Source: an uncultured Methanobacterium sp. (lineage in GTDB: Archaea; Methanobacteriota; Methanobacteria; Methanobacteriales; Methanobacteriaceae). From it: DNA of 64,000 nt. Where the stretch lies: NCBI RefSeq assembly GCF_963665055.1, contig NZ_OY762015.1:1156001-1220000 (forward strand), written 5' to 3'. Each line of letters starts with the position of its first letter. Position 1 is the stretch's first letter. Under the pieces are notes generated by a model. That model was not told the origin of the DNA and did no database searches. It was given only the letters and a program-made list of their open reading frames with translations. Below are positions 8,936 through 18,844 of this stretch, in pieces. The translations under genes and the position numbers were made by a program.

Positions 8936-10090
8936 TTAGTTTATATTTAAATCATTGTATAAACAGATGAACTCAGAGGCTATATCTTCAAAACTAAATT
9001 TTTCACACGCTAATTTACGACAAGTGGTTCTTACTTTATCTGGTGATTCTTTAACAAGATTTTCCATCTTTATTAATCCCTCTGAAAAATCTTTTTCATC
9101 ATAACCATCAACAATTTCACCAAGATATGGATTTGTGATTATATGTTTTACATCCCCAACATTCGTAGTTACTACCGGCACTCCACAAGATAAAGCTTCT
9201 TTGACTACTGTGGGGCTTGCTTCGAAAATCGACGTTAATGCTAATAAATCAGCACAGTTAATATATTTAACTACCATATCTGATTCTAAAGGCCCAGTGA
9301 AAATTATAGTATTTAATCCCATCTTTTTGGTAAACTCTTTAATTTCATCAACCTTTTCTCCCCTTCCCACTATGATCATGGCAGAATTTTCAAATTTACC
9401 TTTAAATAAGGAATAACTTTTAATCAATAAATTCAGATTTTTAATCTCAGCCAATCTTCCTACAAATATTATTATTTCATCATATTTATCGAGTTTAAGC
9501 TCTTTTTTTAATTTTTCCTTATTTAAAGGTTTAAATTTATTTAAATCAACTCCACTGGGTATTGAAACTATTTTATTTTCTAGATTCAATTCAGAATATC
9601 TTTTCATTAGCCTCATTTGGGTATAGGTACCAGCAGTTGTTATTATATTTGCATTTTCAATTACATTCTTTTCAATTCTTTTGTAAATTGGGCTTAAAAC
9701 CGGATAAATTACTTTATGATTAACTTTTACCCAATCCAATGGCATTCCATGTAAAGTAACTATTTTAGGAGTATCAGCATACTTCTTAATAAAGGGATGC
9801 ATTGTTAAGGGGTTATGAGTGTGGATTATATCAAATTCAGATTTATCTAAGTTACTAGTAGCCTTTCTTAAATTTAAGATAAACTTCCAGTATTTATCTG
9901 ATCCCTTTTGTACTGGTATAAATTCGAAATTTTCATGTTCAAAACTCTGTTTTTCGAATAATTCCACACCCAACAATGTAATCTCAATTCCATTATCTAA
10001 TAAGTGCATTAAAAGGTTATGAACATAAGTAATACCTCCTCCTGCCCTTAAATTAAACGGATCGTAATTATAAGCGGTTAATATTTTCAT
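8936..10090 (-). CDS. Glycosyltransferase family 4
   Basis: 384 residues, GT-B fold. The N-terminal half has RAGGGITYVHNLL and IIHTHNPLTMHP. The C-terminal half has IIFVGRLAEIKN (about residue 210) and the GT4 donor motif FEASPTVVKEALSCGVPVVTT (about residue 290, E-x7-E). GAGG lies about 9 nt before the ATG. It is 10 nt downstream of the membrane nucleotidyltransferase gene, so probably co-transcribed. The sugar is not predictable from sequence. Confidence 0.9.
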   Translation of the reverse strand: MKILTAYNYDPFNLRAGGGITYVHNLLMHLLDNGIEITLLGVELFEKQSFEHENFEFIPVQKGSDKYWKFILNLRKATSNLDKSEFDIIHTHNPLTMHPFIKKYADTPKIVTLHGMPLDWVKVNHKVIYPVLSPIYKRIEKNVIENANIITTAGTYTQMRLMKRYSELNLENKIVSIPSGVDLNKFKPLNKEKLKKELKLDKYDEIIIFVGRLAEIKNLNLLIKSYSLFKGKFENSAMIIVGRGEKVDEIKEFTKKMGLNTIIFTGPLESDMVVKYINCADLLALTSIFEASPTVVKEALSCGVPVVTTNVGDVKHIITNPYLGEIVDGYDEKDFSEGLIKMENLVKESPDKVRTTCRKLACEKFSFEDIASEFICLYNDLNIN

Positions 10091-10100
10091 TGATTATTCC

Positions 10101-10739
10101 TCAAGTAATTTTTCCAAAAAATTTATCTGGATCATATAAAATTATGGGTTTTTCATTTTTTATATGGATATTAATCGTTTCGTAACTGTCCAGAACATAG
10201 ATATCAAGTGGAAATTTATTAAAAAAAGATATTGATCTTTCTTTTAACACAAAGAAACATGCTTTAATACCATTTATATATCCTGGTTTTCTTATTATTC
10301 TGATATCCAGATCGGATGTGTTTTTAAGTTTTTTTCTTGACAAACTCCCAAATGCTGCTGCTGCAATTATACTTTCTTCTTTAACTACCTTTTCTTTAAC
10401 ATTATCCATATATGCCAAAAATTTTTCCTGATCCGTGTTTAATAATTTAAGATTTTTTAATAAAACACAAATTTGTCCATTAAAAATCCAATTTAAAGTG
10501 TGACCTAAGATAAATGCTAAAAAAAGGCTTAATAAGATATTGTTAACTAAATAGTTTAAGATAAAAAGAGAGGGTAAGAATAAAACTATATCCAATAAAA
10601 TTTTAAAGGTTTTTTCCGTTCTATCCATATATAAAATACCTTGAAAAAACCATGATGATACCGATAGTAGTATTAAACGGATACCAAATGGATAATCCGA
10701 TCCTTTAGCTAAACTTCGATGAAAACTAGAAAAGTCCAT
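10101..10739 (-). CDS. Membrane-anchored nucleotidyltransferase-domain protein
   Basis: 212 residues. Two or three hydrophobic helices (about residues 18-85) precede a soluble domain with AAAFGSLSRKKLKNTSDLDIRI, the G-S-x-S/R...SDLD signature of Pol-beta-type minimal nucleotidyltransferases. The second catalytic Asp is probably in PLDIYVLD. It lies between a thymidylate-kinase-like gene and a GT4 with 6-10 nt spacing. The pairing of a nucleotide kinase and a membrane nucleotidyltransferase suggests one modification step acting at the membrane, perhaps a nucleotidyl or phospho-sugar transfer to a glycolipid; that is inference. Confidence 0.6.
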   Translation of the reverse strand: MDFSSFHRSLAKGSDYPFGIRLILLSVSSWFFQGILYMDRTEKTFKILLDIVLFLPSLFILNYLVNNILLSLFLAFILGHTLNWIFNGQICVLLKNLKLLNTDQEKFLAYMDNVKEKVVKEESIIAAAAFGSLSRKKLKNTSDLDIRIIRKPGYINGIKACFFVLKERSISFFNKFPLDIYVLDSYETINIHIKNEKPIILYDPDKFFGKIT

Positions 10740-10745
10740 AAAATA

Positions 10746-11387
10746 TCAACATCCTATTTTTTCTAATAGTTCCTGATGAACATTTTCCACTGATTGGTTG
10801 GCATCCACTACAAGTATATTGAATTTTTCTGAAAGTTTATGATAAAGATTAATTTTTTGTTCCAATGTTTTATCATACAACACGTCATCTCTTCTTTGTC
10901 TTAAAGTCTCTACATTTGTAATTAACAGTATTGAAACACTATTTTTTGGGATTAACCTTAAAAACAGTTTACCCCTATGAGATTCAGCAATATAAGTTCC
11001 CGTAGAAACCATTAAATCAACCATTGTATCGTATATAAACCTATCATAAATTATATTACGCTTAAATATAAATACAGGGATGTAAACCTTAAATAAAGTG
11101 TTTATTATTGTATCTAACAGCAACAAGATAGTATACAATGAAGAAATGGTTTTAGATTTATAAAAATAATGGTAACCTAACCTGTTTCCACTTTCCAACG
11201 TTATTACTTCGCTTAATCCCATTAAACGAGCTATTCCAAGTAATGGGAGTGAAAAAATATGATTAAAACGTAACCATGTAGCTTCATAATTAATACCTTT
11301 TCCTTTGAAATATTTAATTAAAAGATCAACTTGAGTTGATTTACCTGTCCCATCAGGTCCCGAGATGCACATTAACTTATTCTTCAT
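10746..11387 (-). CDS. Thymidylate-kinase-like P-loop NTPase
   Basis: 213 residues. Walker A is ISGPDGTGKSTQ near the N-terminus; the DR-type motif appears as IYDRFIYDTMVDL (about residue 125), and a lid-like basic segment TLRQRRDDVLYDKT lies near residue 170. This matches the thymidylate kinase superfamily, though the TMP-binding residues are not clear. The ATG at 11387 is chosen because AGGAT lies 8 nt upstream; a TTG six bases earlier is less likely. Its place inside a glycan cluster beside a nucleotidyltransferase suggests a special role rather than general dTTP synthesis. Confidence 0.65.
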   Translation of the reverse strand: MKNKLMCISGPDGTGKSTQVDLLIKYFKGKGINYEATWLRFNHIFSLPLLGIARLMGLSEVITLESGNRLGYHYFYKSKTISSLYTILLLLDTIINTLFKVYIPVFIFKRNIIYDRFIYDTMVDLMVSTGTYIAESHRGKLFLRLIPKNSVSILLITNVETLRQRRDDVLYDKTLEQKINLYHKLSEKFNILVVDANQSVENVHQELLEKIGC

Positions 11388-11554
11388 TTTCAAAATCCTT
11401 TTATCATGATCTATGATTATGATTCTAAATATTCAAAACTACACCAAGTTACCCAACATAATACAATAAGATGTTCCTAAATATAAAAATATAGATTACA
11501 ACCAATCTAAAACGTAGTCTGAAAATTATCAAGTCGCCAAATAGAATCTGACAC

Positions 11555-12745
11555 TTAAACGTTGCAATGATTATTTTCTACAATTTCAATAAACTTTTCG
11601 GCTATTTCATCCCATTTAGGATAATTCTGCATATATTTTCCACTTTTGTTTCCCATCTTATTTGCTAAATCTTTATTCGTAAGCAATTGTTTTAATGAAT
11701 CAGCAAGATCATTCGGATCGTTTGGATTAACTGTAATGCCATTTTTTTCTAAAATTTCAGGGATACAACCAACATTTGTAGATATAACTGGCTTTTCAAG
11801 AGCCATTGCTTCTAAAATACTTACTGGAATATCAGATAAAACTATCTTAAAAGGTAAACACACAACATTTGAAGTAGCAAGATATCCTTTTATTTGTTCT
11901 AAACTTAGATATGTTGAAATAATTTCTATTGAATCATTAATACCTTCTCTTGTTGCTATTTTATTTAAAATCTCTTCTTCCTTTAACAACTCATTATGAT
12001 CAATTCTTGAGAGGAATACCAATTTACAAGTCATTCTTTTTCTAACTCTTGAAAAAGCTTTAACTAGAATATCTGTTCCTCTTAATGTTAGAGGAGAGGT
12101 GAAATACATGATGACAGGTACATTCTCAGGATTGATTCTAATTTTAATTTTATCTACATCTTCATGTTTTGGAGAAAGAAAAAACTCATCATCTACACTA
12201 GGAGGTAGAAAAAATGCTTTTTCAGGAGGTAAACCTGCTTGAATAAGTTTCTTTTGTGTGTCTTTACTCAAAAAAATCAATTGATCAAATTTATTTCCCC
12301 ATTTCCTGACCAAATAACCTGGAATTAAAGCATTTAAATAGTGTATAAAAGTGTATTTTCTATATTTAACTGAGTTTTTAATCCCTACGTTTGTTATTAG
12401 ATCATTAATGGAATATATGGGACTGGTAAAAATTCCAATAACTGATTTATCAATTTTAAAATCTTTTCTTAAGAAACTACTTAATCCTAAAAGCATTATA
12501 CATTTATCTGGATTCTCTTTCTTAATAATATTCAATAATTCCTCTGTTTCTCCTATTAAAGGTATGAATAAACGTTTTAAAGATACAATTTTTATTTCAT
12601 CCAAATCCATTTTATCTGAATCAGTGATTACCGTTACTTTATGCTTCTTACTCAAATATTTAGCAATTTCATAAACATATTTCCATGGTAACTTCCTAAT
12701 ATTAGATTTTTGGAAATCAGGGCAAATTATGATAATTTTCACCAT
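11555..12745 (-). CDS. Glycosyltransferase family 4
   Basis: 396 residues, GT-B fold. N-terminal part: IIIICPDFQKSNIRKLPWKYVYEI. C-terminal part: VIMYFTSPLTLRGTDILVKAF, then the donor-site motif DIPVSILEAMALEKPVISTNVGCIPEI (about residue 315). The start overlaps the stop of the upstream GT4 by one base (TAATG), which indicates coupled translation. Specificity unknown. A 167-nt AT-rich gap follows before the kinase-like gene. Confidence 0.88.
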   Translation of the reverse strand: MVKIIIICPDFQKSNIRKLPWKYVYEIAKYLSKKHKVTVITDSDKMDLDEIKIVSLKRLFIPLIGETEELLNIIKKENPDKCIMLLGLSSFLRKDFKIDKSVIGIFTSPIYSINDLITNVGIKNSVKYRKYTFIHYLNALIPGYLVRKWGNKFDQLIFLSKDTQKKLIQAGLPPEKAFFLPPSVDDEFFLSPKHEDVDKIKIRINPENVPVIMYFTSPLTLRGTDILVKAFSRVRKRMTCKLVFLSRIDHNELLKEEEILNKIATREGINDSIEIISTYLSLEQIKGYLATSNVVCLPFKIVLSDIPVSILEAMALEKPVISTNVGCIPEILEKNGITVNPNDPNDLADSLKQLLTNKDLANKMGNKSGKYMQNYPKWDEIAEKFIEIVENNHCNV

Positions 12746-13860
12746 TAACCACCATTTACTGTCTTAAAATATATTTCTTCAAAAATTTTACTAATTTCAT
12801 TCCAACTAAATTTCATTTCTATGGTTATTCTAGCATTTTTTCCCAATTTATCCATTAAATCTGGATTATTCAGCAAATAAGAAATTTTTTGTGAAGCATC
12901 ATCAATAGACCCTTTTTTAATTAATATTCCATCCTTTCCATCAGTTATAAAATTTTTATGTGCTTCTATATCACTTACTAAAACAGGTACCCCTGAAGAC
13001 ATAGCTTCTAGAACAACAGTAGGAAATCCTTCATAATAGGAGGGAAAAAGAAATAATTTAGCCTTTTGATATATTTTAATCAGTTCATCATGCTTTAAAC
13101 TTCCTAACAATTTTACATTGTTATCTAATTTTTCCTTTTTAATTATTTTCTTCAATTTTTTTTCTAATTCCCCCTTGCCAACTAAACAAAAATGAATGTC
13201 ATGATCTTTGACAATTTCCTTTGCAATTTTTAATAAATCAAACAAACCTTTTCCATAACTTAAACGGCCTACATAAAGAATATAATTCCCTTTTTCATTA
13301 GATGGTACAAATTTTTCCTCATCAACACCATTTCCAACCACTGAAACATTGTTTAAAAAATAATATTCTTTTAATTCAGTTTTAACTGAATTTGAAACAG
13401 TTGTTATACCAGATGAACTGATAATTAATTGAGAAACAAGAGAATAACTTATATATTTAGTTAAAAACTTTGTTCCTAAGGATTTTAAGTCTACTATCTC
13501 AATATCCTTAGCATTACCTAACATAGACCCATGTATTGTGGTTATAATTGGTAATGATGTTTTCAAAGGAGGTGTGAGGGGTGTGTGAATATGAACAATG
13601 TCAAATTCGTTTTTAATAGAATTAAACATTCTGTTAACAAAATAACCGTGAAACTGAACATGGAATGGATATAATGGCAAAAATGGCACTTTGATTATAT
13701 TTATACCTTCCAAAACTTCGTTCTGAGTTTTTATTGAACCGCGAGTAATAACAGTTATTTCATGACCTCTTTCTATTAATTTTTTTGATAAATTGTAAAC
13801 ATAAAAACCAATTCCCTCTTCAGGTGGGAATGGTGTTGAAATGATCATTGCAATTCTCAC
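12745..13860 (-). CDS. Glycosyltransferase family 4
   Basis: 371 residues. MIISTPFPPEEGIGFYVYNLSKKL and IVHIHTPLTPP form the acceptor domain; ILYVGRLSYGKGLFDLL (about residue 195) and FPSYYEGFPTVVLEAMSSGVP (about residue 275) form the donor domain with the E-x7-E pair. The start is GTG inside GTGA, overlapping the stop of the Alg13-like gene, so translation is coupled. The order Alg14-Alg13-GT4-GT4 fits sequential building of a lipid-linked oligosaccharide. Confidence 0.9.
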   Translation of the reverse strand: MRIAMIISTPFPPEEGIGFYVYNLSKKLIERGHEITVITRGSIKTQNEVLEGINIIKVPFLPLYPFHVQFHGYFVNRMFNSIKNEFDIVHIHTPLTPPLKTSLPIITTIHGSMLGNAKDIEIVDLKSLGTKFLTKYISYSLVSQLIISSSGITTVSNSVKTELKEYYFLNNVSVVGNGVDEEKFVPSNEKGNYILYVGRLSYGKGLFDLLKIAKEIVKDHDIHFCLVGKGELEKKLKKIIKKEKLDNNVKLLGSLKHDELIKIYQKAKLFLFPSYYEGFPTVVLEAMSSGVPVLVSDIEAHKNFITDGKDGILIKKGSIDDASQKISYLLNNPDLMDKLGKNARITIEMKFSWNEISKIFEEIYFKTVNGG

Positions 13861-14333
13861 GAGTCTAAACCCCTTATAAATTCATTTAAATATATGGATA
13901 AACATTTATCTGCTTTTAGAGTTGATTTTTCAGCGTGAAGGGCTTTTTTAATGGTAGAATCAAGAGTTTCTATATCATAAACAGCTAAAACCTTTCCTGA
14001 TTTCTCCAAAGCTTCAGTTAACTCTAATTGCTGATCATCAATGTGTTCCCCATATTTTTTTCGTCTAGGAACCGCCACAACAGATTTTTTGAAATATAAA
14101 GAGTCTAAAAGAGTTCCTGCACCTGCATGGGCAACAATTACAGTTGCATTCTTATAACATTCTTTTATATCATCAATATCTTTGAATTTAAACCACTGCG
14201 CATTTACTGGTTTAAATTCAGTGAAACCTATTTGAATTACTACTTCTTCATCTATTTTACCAGCAATTTCATCCATTTTTTTTATGAGTCTTTCGAAGCC
14301 TTGATTGTGAGTTCCAACTGTGACAAAAATCAT
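13857..14333 (-). CDS. Alg13/PssE-like glycosyltransferase catalytic subunit
   Basis: 158 residues, equal to the C-terminal half of a GT28/GT1 enzyme: MIFVTVGTHNQGFERLIKKM at the start and IVAHAGAGTLLDSLYFKKSVVAVPR in the donor-binding region (about residues 90-115), ending with HIDDQQLELTEAL. Such half-enzymes (yeast Alg13, bacterial PssE) work only with an Alg14/PssD membrane subunit. That partner is the immediately upstream gene, overlapping by 4 nt (ATGA). It would probably add the second sugar to a lipid-linked saccharide. Confidence 0.88.
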   Translation of the reverse strand: MIFVTVGTHNQGFERLIKKMDEIAGKIDEEVVIQIGFTEFKPVNAQWFKFKDIDDIKECYKNATVIVAHAGAGTLLDSLYFKKSVVAVPRRKKYGEHIDDQQLELTEALEKSGKVLAVYDIETLDSTIKKALHAEKSTLKADKCLSIYLNEFIRGLDS

Positions 14334-14773
14334 AAGACTCCACCTTTATATTTAACTTTATTGCCATAAACTTCTAGTAATTGAGGCCACTGTACAAAAA
14401 AGTCGTCTGAAATATAGTAAAGTAATTTTCCTGTAGTAGATTTATTTTTTACCCTGCACCAACTCTCAATAAAGATTGTTCTTTTTCTCATTAATTTACC
14501 CAAAATAAATGCAGGAATCGCTATTTCAGAACCCGTGCTTATGATTAGATGGGGTTCTTCATCCCATAATATTCGGAAAATATAAAAAAATGCTTTAATC
14601 ATTTTTATGGGATTTATTCCAATATTTTCAAGGAGATATTTATTATAATTTAATTCACGAGTTCGGAAATTATCGTATGTAATGAAGAATATTTCATGAG
14701 ATTCAAATGCATCCATCAAGTATAATATTTCAGTTAAGTGTCCACCATGGGAACAAACGAGAGATATCTTCAT
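14330..14773 (-). CDS. Alg14/PssD-like glycosyltransferase membrane subunit
   Basis: 147 residues. It starts MKISLVCSHGGHLTEILYL, the Alg14 signature, and continues LIISTGSEIAIPAFILGKL and FIESWCRVKNKSTTGKLLY, matching the acceptor-side half of GT28-like enzymes. A hydrophobic region near residues 55-95 probably attaches it to the membrane and recruits the Alg13-like subunit encoded next. It is the first gene of the - strand glycan operon, which runs down to 7006. Confidence 0.88.
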   Translation of the reverse strand: MKISLVCSHGGHLTEILYLMDAFESHEIFFITYDNFRTRELNYNKYLLENIGINPIKMIKAFFYIFRILWDEEPHLIISTGSEIAIPAFILGKLMRKRTIFIESWCRVKNKSTTGKLLYYISDDFFVQWPQLLEVYGNKVKYKGGVL

Positions 14774-15276
14774 TATAGTAACCTGTTTTTGTAAGTAAAA
14801 TTTACTATTGTTCTCCTAAATTCTATTGAAATTAAACTCAGATTCTTGGATTTATGTATTATTATTTGATACTCCTCACAAAATTCCAATTAGGATTCTA
14901 TTTTTCAATATTAACTACAACTTCAATTAATTATTTAGTTTATATTCTATTTAAACATGAAAATACCATATTTTTCTTAATTACCTTTAAAATTACAAAT
15001 ATTAATTTCGTTTCCATATGCAAATTTACTGTATTAAATTTTCGATGCAAAGTGAGTTTGATTTCGGGAAACTCCTCTACACATTAAGGCGTAATCTATG
15101 AGTTATTACCGATTAAACTTACTTCCAATATGAATTCATGTAATAATTTTTAAGCAGTCTTAAGTTAATATAAATTAATGCATTCGATAGCACAAATTCA
15201 CTGCTAAATAAATAATTCTTAATTTTAAATGTTTTAAATCTAAAAATATCAAAAATGTTATCAATGATTCTTACTG
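14774..15276 (-). other. AT-rich intergenic region, 503 nt
   Basis: No coding frame with a credible ribosome site was found on either strand. It separates the glycan operon, whose promoter must lie near 14775-14830 on the - strand, from the lasso-type cluster. No repeat or RNA gene was recognised. Confidence 0.6.
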
Positions 15277-16449
15277 TTATTTGAATATTTTATATCTTTT
15301 TAAAAGGTTTATTGGCCTATAAATATAATATAAGAAAAATAAAGACGAAGGTAAGACTAAGTGGTTTAATTCATAGAACGAAGGATTGAAAATGCCACTT
15401 AAACCATCTTTTATTCCGTCAATTTTGTTTTCCCTTATTTTCATACTAATTTGCATATTCTCTATCAAACTATTTTCTTCTTTAAACGAAAAAATATTAT
15501 CAGCGAATGTATTTGATATTGTTATCACTGAATTACTGCTTAAAAGCTGTGAAATATCATTTTCTAATTTCAAATTTAAAAGTACTTGGCATAAGTATAA
15601 ATTTATAAACAAAATTCTTTGAATGGAAAGTTCTTCAGATATTTTTAAAACACGTTTCCAGTCTATCTTCTGGTTATTAATCAAGGTTGCAATATCCACA
15701 AGCCAAGCTAAACGACTCCAGTGATGACTAGCATTGTGTATTGAAAGTATTAAAATAAGATTCTCAGGAGAAAGTTTGGGAAGGGTAACCCCACCAAGAC
15801 TCAATGAATTCTGATCTTTCAAAAAGAGTTTCTCAGCGTTTGAAGATAAATTTAAGAAAATTCCCGAAAATTTCCAATGTAATTCTAGTGAAATTCCTTT
15901 ATCTTCATGGAAAAACTTTAACTCACGCTGAGAGTCTAAATAATTTTGTTCTTGAGCAGAATCTAAATCAAATTCCGGTTTATAACCTTTAGAAATTAAT
16001 ATTTCTTTAATAGATAGCACATTTTCCTTTTTAACAAAAAAGTCAATATCTCCGAATTGACGCATTACAATATTACCATACACTTGTTGGGCTAAAACAG
16101 GGCCTTTATAGGGAATAGATTTTATATTATTCACATTTAATGATTGGATGATATTTATTAATTCTTTTGTGAAGAATAAATTTTTACGTGAGTTGTTCTT
16201 TAAAAATTGTTTGAAATTTTGAATATATTCAGAGGGTACTTCATCTGCACAGATTTGATTGAGCTGCCAATACACTATTTGTTGCAATTTGTGCTTTGAT
16301 GTGATTTTAAGTAAATAATCCCAATCTAAATCTAATTTAACTAAATTTTTTATTTTTCTTTTATTTTCATCATCCATTTGGATGCGAGCGCAAGATAGTA
16401 ACAGTTGATCTTCTTTTTTAAGTTTAAATGTTGGATCCACAATAATCAC
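15277..16449 (-). CDS. Nucleotidyltransferase of the NTP_transf_5 type, lasso-cluster accessory protein (N)
   Basis: 390 residues. The catalytic core has YKGPVLAQQVYG (about residue 105) and MRQFGDIDFFV (D-x-D, about residue 122), then LELHWKF near residue 175, the arrangement of the uncharacterised nucleotidyltransferase family PF14907. The rest is alpha-helical. Homologues of this kind occur as accessory genes in Firmicutes lasso-peptide clusters together with an HPr-kinase homologue, as recalled from the paeninodin-type clusters. B2, exporter, cyclase, RRE and kinase genes all lie within 20 kb here, so modification of the peptide is the best guess. Its substrate is unproven. Confidence 0.8.
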   Translation of the reverse strand: MIIVDPTFKLKKEDQLLLSCARIQMDDENKRKIKNLVKLDLDWDYLLKITSKHKLQQIVYWQLNQICADEVPSEYIQNFKQFLKNNSRKNLFFTKELINIIQSLNVNNIKSIPYKGPVLAQQVYGNIVMRQFGDIDFFVKKENVLSIKEILISKGYKPEFDLDSAQEQNYLDSQRELKFFHEDKGISLELHWKFSGIFLNLSSNAEKLFLKDQNSLSLGGVTLPKLSPENLILILSIHNASHHWSRLAWLVDIATLINNQKIDWKRVLKISEELSIQRILFINLYLCQVLLNLKLENDISQLLSSNSVITISNTFADNIFSFKEENSLIENMQISMKIRENKIDGIKDGLSGIFNPSFYELNHLVLPSSLFFLYYIYRPINLLKRYKIFK

Positions 16450-16560
16450 GCAAACAAAATAGAGTTATTTGAAATTAATAAGTTTATTTGAAATTTACAA
16501 TAATTTATATTTATTAATTGTCATAGGATTTACTTAACATATGGATTAGAGGATTCAATA

Positions 16561-16980
16561 ATGAAAAAAATTATTAGCATATTAACAATTTTAATGTTAT
16601 TTATTTGTTTGATGACCATCTCTGGCTGCATAGAAAACACCAAAGCCAATAACACATGGGGTGAGAAGAAGATCTCCCTAGATGCTATTAAAATATCAAA
16701 TAACACCACTGGAAATCATAGCGAAACTAATGAATCAGTATATTATGTTTCTGGATATATAGTAAATGAAAATCCTTATGAGGCCTTGAATGTGAAATTT
16801 AAGGTAATATCCTATGATGCTAATGGAACTGTTTTTGCAGTTAATGATACACCCTACCTCGATCCTAAAAACATACCAGAATATAGTGGGTCCCGTTTCT
16901 ACGCTCGATTCTCAGATCCGGATAAAAAAATAGTCCGCTTCGATGTCAAGATATTAAGTGCTAAAAGCGAATTTGTATAA
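16561..16980 (+). CDS. Small lipoprotein with an FxLYD-like domain
   Basis: 139 residues. The signal peptide is basic and hydrophobic and ends in a lipobox (MTISGCIE, Cys about residue 22). The mature part is a small beta-rich domain (YYVSGYIVNENPYEALNVKFKVISYDANGTV), like FxLYD/DUF3426-type extracellular domains, with several N-x-T/S sites. It lies on the opposite strand between the nucleotidyltransferase and exporter genes and ends 4 nt from the exporter's stop. A link to the peptide system is possible but unsupported by the sequence. Confidence 0.7.
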   Translation: MKKIISILTILMLFICLMTISGCIENTKANNTWGEKKISLDAIKISNNTTGNHSETNESVYYVSGYIVNENPYEALNVKFKVISYDANGTVFAVNDTPYLDPKNIPEYSGSRFYARFSDPDKKIVRFDVKILSAKSEFV

Positions 16981-16984
16981 AAAA

Positions 16985-18802
16985 TCATCTCTTAACACCT
17001 TGTACTCCGCACATATCCCAGAACCATCCCCTCTCTTTTTTTAATAATTCATCCCAACTTCCAGATTCCAGAATCTTCCCCCCATCAAATAAATAAATAT
17101 AATCTGCATTCTTTATAGTAGAGAGCCTGTGGGCTATCATCAAGATAGTTACATCACCATGGATTCCATCAATTGCATTTAATATCTTCATTTCATTCTC
17201 TGAATCCAAGTTACTGGTTGCTTCATCCAGAATTAGAAGTGAAGGTTTACTCAAGAGTGCTCTGGCTAGGGCCAACCTTTGACGTTCCCCTCCAGATAAT
17301 CTGACGCCCCTATCTCCAATTACCGTGTCTAAACCTTCGGGAAGTTTACTAACAAAATTATATGCAGAAGCCATCTTTAAAGATTGATTAAGTTCATCTT
17401 CCTTTGCATCGGGACATGCCAATAATAAGTTAAATCGTATGGTTTCACTGAAAAGGAAAGTTTCCTGGGCCACGTATCCTATCTTTTTTCTCCATGAACC
17501 AAGAGAATTTTCCAAGAGGGGTGTTCCATCCACAGTGATCTTACCTTGTTTGGGTTGTATTAGTCCCATTACCAAGTCTGCTACTGTACTTTTACCTGCC
17601 CCGGATTGCCCTGCAATGGCTATGGTCTTACCAGCAGGGATTTTAAGGTTCATATCTTTTATAATGAAGTCATATTCATCCCTGTAGGAAAATGTGACAT
17701 TTTCAAAACATATCTCTTTTTTAAGTTCAATTGATTCTTTGTTACGTTTATCTGATGATTCATTAACCTCACTATTTTCCAGACACCCGACCTCTAAGTC
17801 GATAACATTCCTAAACGCAGGTAACATGTTGGTAAAGTATTGATAAGCACGTTGAATAGATGAAAACTGAGGAATCATCCTTACAAATAAATAAATCAGT
17901 AAAAACAAACTGGCTGCGGGTAATTTGATAACCTGAATAAGGACTAATACCATGGTGGCCAGTACAATCACCGTACCCACATCAAATAACAACTTAACAT
18001 CAGCATAACTTCGAATAGTATTCAGGTAATTACTGGCAACCTGGTTGGCCTGTTTAGAAAAAACTTCAATGTTTTCTCCTTCCATCCCAAAGCTCTTAAC
18101 GGTTTTCATCCCATCCATGTGCTGCATTATGGAATAATATAGATCCCTGGTAGTGGTGGTGATCTCTTCACCACTTGTTCGGGAGCGAGATGCTCTTCTC
18201 CGAAGAGTTAAAAGTAGGATGGTTCCCACTGCAAAAATAACTCCAGTAAGGAATCCTGCTAGTTCCAGAGAAAATACAATGTAAACCGCTAAAATCATAA
18301 TACTAGCAATTAAGCTTAAAAACTGTCCTGTCCCCACACTTATCCTCTCTATTTCATTGGTAAGTGCATGGGCAAAGTTAGATGATTTCATACGTGAAAA
18401 AAAGAGCCATGAAGAATTGATGATTGCGTTGTAAAGACGTTTCCTTAAATGAGCGGCAAATTCATACTGAATTTCAGAAGTTTTAAGAGTCTGGTACCTT
18501 GTTAACAGGGCACTGAAACTTATAACCAATACATAAATAATCAGGACTATGGGCAGGGTGGGTTGCAGTCCAAAAAATGTGAAAAATCCAGATATTAATC
18601 CTGCAAGTTGTCCCAGTGACCCCTGACCCACATCCAGACCCACCATTTGCAAGAGAGGAATTAAAACAAGTAAACTAACAGCCTCGTTAAAGCTAATGAC
18701 AACCATTAAAACTACAGCCAAACTAACCTTTCGAGGCATCAATTGGGTTAAATTACTGGTAAACTGACCCATGAGACTGTTTTTGTATTTATCCATACCC
18801 AT
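16985..18802 (-). CDS. ABC transporter, fused permease and ATPase (lasso exporter D)
   Basis: 605 residues. The N-terminal membrane domain has about six helices (residues 25-310); the ATPase domain has Walker A GQSGAGKST (about residue 385), signature LSGGERQRLALARAL, Walker B LLILDEATS and the H-loop AHRLS. This is the MdlB/McjD-type half-transporter architecture, which acts as a homodimer. It lies 42 nt after the B2 gene on the same strand, as expected of the D gene that exports a lasso peptide and gives self-protection. The ATG at 18802 is chosen because GGGG lies about 9 nt upstream; a TTG 15 bases earlier is also open. Confidence 0.88.
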   Translation of the reverse strand: MGMDKYKNSLMGQFTSNLTQLMPRKVSLAVVLMVVISFNEAVSLLVLIPLLQMVGLDVGQGSLGQLAGLISGFFTFFGLQPTLPIVLIIYVLVISFSALLTRYQTLKTSEIQYEFAAHLRKRLYNAIINSSWLFFSRMKSSNFAHALTNEIERISVGTGQFLSLIASIMILAVYIVFSLELAGFLTGVIFAVGTILLLTLRRRASRSRTSGEEITTTTRDLYYSIMQHMDGMKTVKSFGMEGENIEVFSKQANQVASNYLNTIRSYADVKLLFDVGTVIVLATMVLVLIQVIKLPAASLFLLIYLFVRMIPQFSSIQRAYQYFTNMLPAFRNVIDLEVGCLENSEVNESSDKRNKESIELKKEICFENVTFSYRDEYDFIIKDMNLKIPAGKTIAIAGQSGAGKSTVADLVMGLIQPKQGKITVDGTPLLENSLGSWRKKIGYVAQETFLFSETIRFNLLLACPDAKEDELNQSLKMASAYNFVSKLPEGLDTVIGDRGVRLSGGERQRLALARALLSKPSLLILDEATSNLDSENEMKILNAIDGIHGDVTILMIAHRLSTIKNADYIYLFDGGKILESGSWDELLKKERGWFWDMCGVQGVKR

Positions 18803-18844
18803 ATTATTTTTCCCCAATATTATGTATTAAATATCCTTAAAAAT

